A stretch of DNA of 64,000 bases, taken from an uncultured Microbulbifer sp. (lineage in GTDB: Bacteria > Pseudomonadota > Gammaproteobacteria > Pseudomonadales > Cellvibrionaceae). The translations under genes were made by a program, and so were the position numbers. The stretch spans positions 682,001-746,000 of the forward strand of contig NZ_CANNGQ010000001.1 of NCBI RefSeq assembly GCF_947504145.1. Reading direction: 5' to 3'. The notes beneath the pieces are model-generated. The model had not been told where the DNA came from. It ran no database searches and saw only the letters and a list, made by a program, of their open reading frames with translations. Positions 58,613 through 64,000 of the stretch are shown piece after piece (the stretch's first letter is position 1; each line of letters begins with the position of its first letter).

Positions 58613-60603
58613 CAGCGGTTACTTTCCATGTTGTCGCTCAGGTTGGCGATGGAGATACCGGGGCCCGGCTCGGAAAGGGAAAAACCAAATATACGGCTGT
58701 AAAATTCCAGTTCGCCATCCAGTGCCATTTTTATGCTGCTGGCAGCGCGGAAGCCGTGGCCTTCGTCTTCAAAGGTAATGTATGACACCGGCACGCCGCG
58801 TTGTTGCAGCGCCTTCACCATGGTTTCCGCCTGATTGGGTGGAACTACCTTGTCTTCCATGCCCTGGAAAAAAATCACCGGGCAATTGAGCTGTTCGATG
58901 TGATTGATGGGGGATCGCTCTTTATAAATTGACTCCGCTTGCGGCCAGGGGCCGACCAGCTTGTCGAGATATCGAGACTCGAATTTATGGGTGTCCTGGA
59001 CGAGGGTGGTGAGGTCGCCAATACCGTAGTGGCTGGCACCTGCGGAGAATGTGTCGTGAAAGGTGAGCGCGGCAAGCACGGTGTAGCCGCCGGCACTTCC
59101 ACCTTTGATCAGCAGTCGATCCGGATCGGCGAGGCCTTGTGCCACCAGATGTTCGGCTCCCGCGCATACATCTTCCACGTCGAGCACTCCCCAGCTGTCT
59201 TTCAGTCGGTCCCGGTATTCCCGTCCGTATCCGGTGCTGCCGGAATAATTGACATCAAGAATGGCGAAGCCACGGCTGGTCCAGTATTGCACTTTGAGGT
59301 TCAGGCCGGCGGAGGTAGCACCGGTGGGACCGCCGTGCCCGAAAACAATCAGTGGCGGCTTTTCGTCAGGCGCTCCCTGAAAATCAGGGTTGTGCGGTGG
59401 ATAGTAAAAGCCGTGCACTTCGCGCCCATCCTTTTTAAACGAGATGGGTTTAGCGTGGGAAAACCAATGAGTATCCACCGGAGCGGCACTACTGCTGGCA
59501 ACGGTGGAAAACGTATCCTGTTTGGCGTCATACATGGAAACACTCGGGAATTCTGCCGGTCCACTGGCGAGAAACAGAGCGCGGTCCTCAGTGCAGCTGA
59601 TACTCTCGAAATCACAGCCTGTGCGCTCGAGTATTTTGGGTTTCCCAGTGCCCAGGTCGAGCAGCGCCAGCTGCCAGGCCCCGCCCTGAGTAAAGGTACA
59701 GAAGATTGTGTCATCGTTGATAAAGCCGTAAGTGGACATGCCGAAAACCCACTGCGGCGTGGCAAACTCGGCCGCTTCTTGCCACAGCGGCGTGTCGCTA
59801 CCGGCGCGGTAGATGTTCCACCAATTGGTGCGGTCGGAAACATAAAACAACTGTCCGGATGGCGACCACTGTGGTTGGAAAATGGATTCATTACCCCCGC
59901 CGGCAATCTGACGGGCTTTGGCGATACGGCCGTTTTCATCCAGTTCTGCGAGCATCAGTTCGGTCGCGTCCCAAGGCATATCCGGGTGGTGCCATTGCAG
60001 ATAGCAGAGCTGCAGTCCGTCGGGGCTGAGTGTTGGATTGGAATAGAAATCGGCGCCTTCTGCCAACACGGTGATCCGGTATTCACTCTCGGTGCTGGTC
60101 AGGTCGATGGCAATCAGGCGGGCAGTGGCTTCGCGGGTTGCGTCGCTCTCATCTTCCTGAACACAGATCAAACGGTTACGCAGCGGGTCGATCTGCAAAT
60201 CTGCGTAGTGGTAGGGGCCCTCTGGTGTAATGGGCTCGGGAATATCGCCGCCCAGTGGCATGCGATAAAGTCGCTGGTCGGCAGCGAGGACAAAATAGAC
60301 TGCGCCGTTGTCGATCGCGTACACACCGCCGCCGTACTCATGGGCTTTGGAGCGCACACTGAGAGGTGCCGGGAGTACGTCGCGTTTCATCGACTCTGCA
60401 TCCTTCAGGTCGCACTCCACAAGTACCGAGCGGCCTTTCTCTGCGGGGCGGGACTCGAGCCAGTAGGCCTTGCCATCAAACTGGCGCGCCTCGCTCAGGC
60501 GTACGTTGCCCGCGGTGAGTAGGTCGGCACTGATGGCCGATGGCCAGCTTCCGTAGGGGGCCTGTTGCGCTGCGGCGTTGCGAAATGGGTTGGTGGCGGA
60601 CAA
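58612..60603 (-). CDS. S9 family peptidase (acylaminoacyl/prolyl oligopeptidase type)
   Basis: A 663-residue cytoplasmic serine peptidase. A beta-propeller (residues about 30-390; repeats such as FQPQWSPSGQLFYVSDRTNWWNIY) precedes an alpha/beta-hydrolase domain with the nucleophile in KGGSAGGYT, the aspartate in FFQGMEDKVVPP and the histidine in DEGHGFR. No signal peptide. TTG at 60603 is chosen because AGGAG lies nine bases upstream; an ATG at 60711 lacks a binding site and adds 36 residues of poor similarity. It is coupled to greB. Confidence 0.92.
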   Translation of the reverse strand: MSATNPFRNAAAQQAPYGSWPSAISADLLTAGNVRLSEARQFDGKAYWLESRPAEKGRSVLVECDLKDAESMKRDVLPAPLSVRSKAHEYGGGVYAIDNGAVYFVLAADQRLYRMPLGGDIPEPITPEGPYHYADLQIDPLRNRLICVQEDESDATREATARLIAIDLTSTESEYRITVLAEGADFYSNPTLSPDGLQLCYLQWHHPDMPWDATELMLAELDENGRIAKARQIAGGGNESIFQPQWSPSGQLFYVSDRTNWWNIYRAGSDTPLWQEAAEFATPQWVFGMSTYGFINDDTIFCTFTQGGAWQLALLDLGTGKPKILERTGCDFESISCTEDRALFLASGPAEFPSVSMYDAKQDTFSTVASSSAAPVDTHWFSHAKPISFKKDGREVHGFYYPPHNPDFQGAPDEKPPLIVFGHGGPTGATSAGLNLKVQYWTSRGFAILDVNYSGSTGYGREYRDRLKDSWGVLDVEDVCAGAEHLVAQGLADPDRLLIKGGSAGGYTVLAALTFHDTFSAGASHYGIGDLTTLVQDTHKFESRYLDKLVGPWPQAESIYKERSPINHIEQLNCPVIFFQGMEDKVVPPNQAETMVKALQQRGVPVSYITFEDEGHGFRAASSIKMALDGELEFYSRIFGFSLSEPGPGISIANLSDNMESNR

Positions 60604-60848
60604 GCTGATTTCTCCTATCGCGGGATAACTCTCTGGCGAGGTATTGTACGCCGGCAATCCAGTGCGGCAAATTTCCTCAGGTTCTTTGGTAGAGCGTAAC
60701 GGGGTTCTCATCGGCTGCTAGTCTTTATGGTAGCTGCGCCATTTGGCGCCAGCGGGTTTGGTCAGTGGCAAGGTGCTCCGGAACCGGCTGATCGCGGCGG
60801 ATCAATACGCTTGAGAGTCGCGGTTGCGAGTTGCGGTGGAGAGACAAT

Positions 60849-62339
60849 ATGGAAGGGTTGTTGGAAGGCTTGGGTTCCCTGGTGGGATGGGGCAACAGCC
60901 TTACCTGGGGTGGCCTCGGTGGTATCTGGTGGCTGGGGATTCTGATTGCCGCACTTTTGCCCGCCGGGCTCTACTTCACCGTGCGTACCCGTTTTGTCCA
61001 GTTCCGCGCCTTCGGCCATATGCTGCGGGTGTTGGCGCGCAGTTTCCGCAAAGAGCACGATGATTCCGTATCCTCGTTTCAGGCATTTGCCACCAGTGCG
61101 GCGGCCCGTGTGGGTACCGGTAATATCGCCGGCGTGGCGGTTGCCATCACGGCCGGTGGCCCGGGCGCAATATTCTGGATGTGGGTGGTGGCGATGGTGG
61201 GGATGGCCACCAGCCTGATCGAGAACACTCTGGCACAGGTTTTTAAAGAGCAGGGTGAGACGGCCGGAACCTTCCGCGGCGGTCCCGCGTACTACATTGA
61301 TAAGGGGTTGGGGCGGCGCTGGAAATGGCTGTCGATACTGTTCTCTATTTTTCTCATCATCTGTTTCGGCTTTTTCTTCAATGCGGTGCAGGCGAATGCG
61401 ATGTCCGAAGCCATTCATGCGGCCTGGGGCATCAATCCGCTGCTGGTGGGAGTGCTGATTGCGGTGCTCGCGGGGAGCATTGTTTTCGGTGGGATAAAGT
61501 CCATCGGTAAATTTGCCGGCATCGTGGTGCCGATTATGGCGCTGTGTTATCTCGCCATCGCGTTTGTGGTCATCCTCGTCAATCTGGGGCGTATTCCGGA
61601 AGTATTCGGACTGATTTTCGGCAGCGCTTTCGGTATGCAGGAAGCGGGCGCCGGGGCGTTTGGGGCGGTAGTGGCGAACGGGATCAAACGTGGACTGTTT
61701 TCCAACGAAGCGGGTATGGGCTCCTCTCCGAACGTGGGCGCAGCAGCGGACGTGAAACACCCGGTAGTCCAAGGTTATGTACAGATGGCATCGGTGTTCC
61801 TGGATACCATGATGATCTGTAGCGCAACTGCAGCCATCATATTGTTGAGTGGAGTGGATCTGGGGGGGGCAGTGGAAGGGGTCACGCTTACCCAGTCGGC
61901 TCTGGCGAGCGAGCTGGGTAGCTGGGGCAGCAGTTTTATCGCGGTGGCACTGATCTTCTTTGCGTTCACTTCCATCATCGCCAATTACTATTACGCGGAA
62001 ACCAATATTTTTTATCTCTGGCATACGCGGTTGTCGATTAGCTGCTATCGCATTCTCTACATCGTATTCATTCTGTTTGGTGCTTGGGTCGCGGCCAGTG
62101 GTAGTTCGGATAATTTCAGGCTGCTGTGGAATATGGCGGATATGTCTATGGGCTTTATGGCCTCGGCAAACCTGCTGGCGATTGTCTTGCTCTCGGGGGT
62201 AGCGTTTAAAGTGTTCGCAGACTACGAGGCCCAGCGGGCTCGAGGAGTCGACGAGCCGGTGTTTGATGCTCGCAACCACGATATTCGGGGTATAGAAACA
62301 GATGTATGGGGTGGTGGCCCGCAAACACCCGGCGAGTAA
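60849..62339 (+). CDS. Alanine/glycine:cation symporter family protein
   Basis: A 496-residue sodium:alanine/glycine symporter (AGCS, AlsT/DagA-like) with about eleven helices. Family blocks: SSFQAFATSAAARVGTGNIAGVAVAI, GGPGAIFWMWVVAMVGMATSLIENTLAQ, FRGGPAYYIDKGLG and NGIKRGLFSNEAGMGSSPNVGAAA. It imports small amino acids with sodium. ATG at 60849 has GGAGAG at six bases; six more residues upstream are possible. A charged C-terminal tail of about 35 residues is cytoplasmic. Confidence 0.94.
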   Translation: MEGLLEGLGSLVGWGNSLTWGGLGGIWWLGILIAALLPAGLYFTVRTRFVQFRAFGHMLRVLARSFRKEHDDSVSSFQAFATSAAARVGTGNIAGVAVAITAGGPGAIFWMWVVAMVGMATSLIENTLAQVFKEQGETAGTFRGGPAYYIDKGLGRRWKWLSILFSIFLIICFGFFFNAVQANAMSEAIHAAWGINPLLVGVLIAVLAGSIVFGGIKSIGKFAGIVVPIMALCYLAIAFVVILVNLGRIPEVFGLIFGSAFGMQEAGAGAFGAVVANGIKRGLFSNEAGMGSSPNVGAAADVKHPVVQGYVQMASVFLDTMMICSATAAIILLSGVDLGGAVEGVTLTQSALASELGSWGSSFIAVALIFFAFTSIIANYYYAETNIFYLWHTRLSISCYRILYIVFILFGAWVAASGSSDNFRLLWNMADMSMGFMASANLLAIVLLSGVAFKVFADYEAQRARGVDEPVFDARNHDIRGIETDVWGGGPQTPGE

Positions 62340-62564
62340 AAATGACCGATAGTCGTGGAATAGGACAAATTGAGCAGAGGGAGTGAGACACCGTTCCCTC
62401 AGCCACTGTGAAGCCCGTGGTAAACCCGAAAAGCCCTCGCAGCTAGCAGATTCCCTGAGAACCAGTGCGCAATCAGGTGCTCCGGAATCTTTTACTCTCT
62501 CGTCGCACGGCAATGAATGGCCGTCAGAGTAGGGGAGGTTAAAAGGGAGCTTTGGGGGCCAAAC
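62340..62564. other. Intergenic region before the last gene
   Basis: No gene is supported. GAGGGA/TCCCTC (about 62376-62399) could form a weak hairpin, without a T-run. Confidence 0.35.
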
Positions 62565-64000
62565 ATGTCAGTGCAGCAAAAGTTTCAGATTGTTTCTGCG
62601 GGTAAAGTATTACGGTCCAAGAACCCGGCAGAGGTTCTGGCGCAAATGTCCAGCGCCTTTTCCATTCCAACACAGCAGGCGCGCAAACTGTTCGTGAAAG
62701 GCTGGGTGATCAAAGATGAGCTGTCGTCAGGGCAGGTCGTTCAATACCGCACGCAATTACATCAGATCGGCCTGAAAATCGAAGTGCATCCCGCGGGCAA
62801 ATTCGATAACCGCGCAATTCTGGCGCGCATGCAATTTGCCCAAAAGCGCAAAGTCCGCGCGCCTTCCGCTCAACCGGCCAATGTGCGGGAAGAGAAAGTT
62901 CGAACACCTGTTGATCGCCAGGCCAACGTAGAGGTGAACCTAGCATCGAACCTGGCACCGAACCCACAGGCAAATGGTAATGGTGTAGCAGCCCTTAAGA
63001 AGCGCCCGCCAGAGAAGATCCCACCGAAGGAACCCTCCGCTCGTGACCAAGCCGAATCGTCGGCCCGTAAGCAACTGGAGGCGCTGTTTTGTCAGGGTGA
63101 AACGCACCGGCTCGAGTCGGATGCGCAACCCCTGGGGCTACTTCCGGCGCTGGCTAGTGCGGCGCTTGTGCCTGTACTCTTTGCCGGTGCCTTGGTTCTC
63201 ATTCTGATTGCGCTCGGTGGCGCACTCTGGTCGGTGCCTGCCGCGATTTTGGCGGGGACGTTTGGTGCCGGGGTTGTGGCTGGCGCAGCCGCAAAGTTGC
63301 TGTTGATCGCACTGATCGGCTGTGTGTTTTTTTTCCCGTATATATCTGCCGGAAACCTGTCGTCTTTCGATGATGCGGGCCGTATCCGTTTGCGTAAGCA
63401 GGATGCGCCGGGTTTGTTTCTGCTGCTGGAAGTGCTCGAAGCCAAAACCGGGTTGAGCATCGCCGGCAAACTTGCAGGTCCGAAAAACCTGACCGCGGCC
63501 AAGCAGGCCCGCGGTACTCTGGTTGAGGTGACATCGGGAGCCGAAGTTGTCGTCGAGAAATCGGCAGCAGGGCAGCTCACGCTTTCCCTGGGGTTGGGTG
63601 CCATTGCCGGGCTGAACGGCGGAGAGGTATTGGCCCTGGCGGCTCGTGCCATGTCCTACCATCAGGGCCCATTGGTGCGCATCGCCATGTACTGCTCGCT
63701 GGTGACTGCGCAGAAACTGCAGGCCATGCAGGATGCCTTGGAGAGTGAGAAAACCCTGTTGAATACTGCCGGGGAGCCTGCGGCACTGCTGAAACCGTTT
63801 CATAAAGTACTCGCGGCATGTGGCCTGGTATTGGTTCCTGTGATCGAGCGGCTGCAAGGTCTGCATCGCGCCACCAGTGGCGCGCTGGCTCGGCGGCTGG
63901 AAAAGCGGGCCGATGCCGTGGCAGCGCAAATGATCGGTAGCGACGTATTCGCTTCCTTTTCTGAACGCTGGAATCACCTGGTGCATGCGGGTCTGGTGTG
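62565..64000 (+). CDS. Membrane protein with degenerate M48 peptidase domain, 3' partial
   Basis: The frame runs from ATG 62565 (GGGAG about 17 bases upstream) off the right edge; 478 residues are visible. Residues 1-75 (FQIVSAGKVLRSKNPAEVLAQMSSAF...) resemble an N-terminal module found in other small-molecule or membrane-sensing proteins; a low-complexity linker follows (about 85-185), then two long hydrophobic segments (about 193-265) and an M48-like domain. Where M48 enzymes have HExxH, this reads ARAMSYH (in GEVLALAARAMSYHQGP), and the later EKRADAVAAQMIGSDVF mirrors the third-ligand helix without its glutamate in place. Probably a non-proteolytic pseudo-peptidase. Confidence 0.7.
   Translation, partial: MSVQQKFQIVSAGKVLRSKNPAEVLAQMSSAFSIPTQQARKLFVKGWVIKDELSSGQVVQYRTQLHQIGLKIEVHPAGKFDNRAILARMQFAQKRKVRAPSAQPANVREEKVRTPVDRQANVEVNLASNLAPNPQANGNGVAALKKRPPEKIPPKEPSARDQAESSARKQLEALFCQGETHRLESDAQPLGLLPALASAALVPVLFAGALVLILIALGGALWSVPAAILAGTFGAGVVAGAAAKLLLIALIGCVFFFPYISAGNLSSFDDAGRIRLRKQDAPGLFLLLEVLEAKTGLSIAGKLAGPKNLTAAKQARGTLVEVTSGAEVVVEKSAAGQLTLSLGLGAIAGLNGGEVLALAARAMSYHQGPLVRIAMYCSLVTAQKLQAMQDALESEKTLLNTAGEPAALLKPFHKVLAACGLVLVPVIERLQGLHRATSGALARRLEKRADAVAAQMIGSDVFASFSERWNHLVHAGLV

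Noticed and set aside
60762-62513. 583-codon minus-strand frame opposite the symporter gene
   Set aside because: Composition (His/Arg/Gln-rich) and lack of motifs mark it as a shadow of the AGCS coding strand in GC-rich DNA.
1-64000. CRISPR arrays, insertion sequences, prophage or integrative elements
   Set aside because: No regularly spaced repeats, transposase, integrase or terminal repeats were seen; gene content looks like stable chromosome.

Overview
This is a GC-rich, densely packed bacterial chromosome segment. The gene set points to a gammaproteobacterium: the yjfI-yjfJ-yjfK-yjfL-yjfM-yjfC block, truC, ppnN, ychJ-type, yebG behind LexA boxes, greB and a trifunctional-type putA relative. 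Class II DAHP synthase plus many exported peptidases (M14, M3, S9) and a purple-acid-phosphatase-like enzyme would suit a marine heterotroph such as a Microbulbifer/Cellvibrionales member; that placement is inference. I found no rRNA, complete tRNA, insertion sequence, prophage or CRISPR array.

Region 1 (1-13538) is a catabolic cluster: an MmgE/PrpD protein cut by the window edge, three class III CoA-transferases, an HMG-CoA-lyase-like enzyme, a GntR/UTRA regulator, two PuuE-like polysaccharide-deacetylase-fold hydrolases, an isochorismatase-type amidase, a small RedY/HapK-like protein, an SDR, a CitE-like lyase, a MaoC hydratase and an acyl-CoA dehydrogenase. My reading is ring opening of a cyclic amide, imide or ureide, release of ammonia, CoA activation of the resulting branched acid, then dehydrogenation, hydration and C-C cleavage. 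The substrate is unknown. This is the best candidate for an undescribed system here.

Region 2 (13524-26443) holds an exported M14 carboxypeptidase, truC, an attenuator-like leader (small ORF, two mutually exclusive hairpins, strong terminator) ahead of a small basic protein, a DUF6471 gene, and a seven-gene yjf-type envelope operon in which a 2-TM potassium channel sits between the yjfJ- and yjfK-like genes. ppnN, a YchJ-like gene, a small exported cysteine-containing protein and a soluble PAS hybrid histidine kinase follow.

Region 3 (26599-36731) has a pair of exported amidohydrolases, the second lacking the usual metal-binding histidines; a MAPEG protein; yebG with two LexA boxes arranged on its promoter; DUF924; a DUF6249 membrane protein with an ECF sigma factor and probable membrane partner; a LEA2 lipoprotein; and a prolyl-4-hydroxylase-like dioxygenase overlapping an MscS channel.

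Region 4 (36096-54606) is centred on aromatic and other amino acids: maiA, a structured untranslated stretch, a MarR regulator, aromatic aminotransferase, class II DAHP synthase, a GST, an M3 peptidase, Lrp divergent from a fused indolepyruvate ferredoxin oxidoreductase, a glycine-zipper lipoprotein, a PAP-like phosphoesterase, and putA divergent from a second Lrp. Region 5 (54667-64000) contains a DMT transporter, an acyl-CoA dehydrogenase, AzlC/AzlD, greB coupled to an S9 peptidase, an alanine/glycine:cation symporter, and a right-edge-truncated membrane protein that looks like a catalytically dead M48 peptidase.
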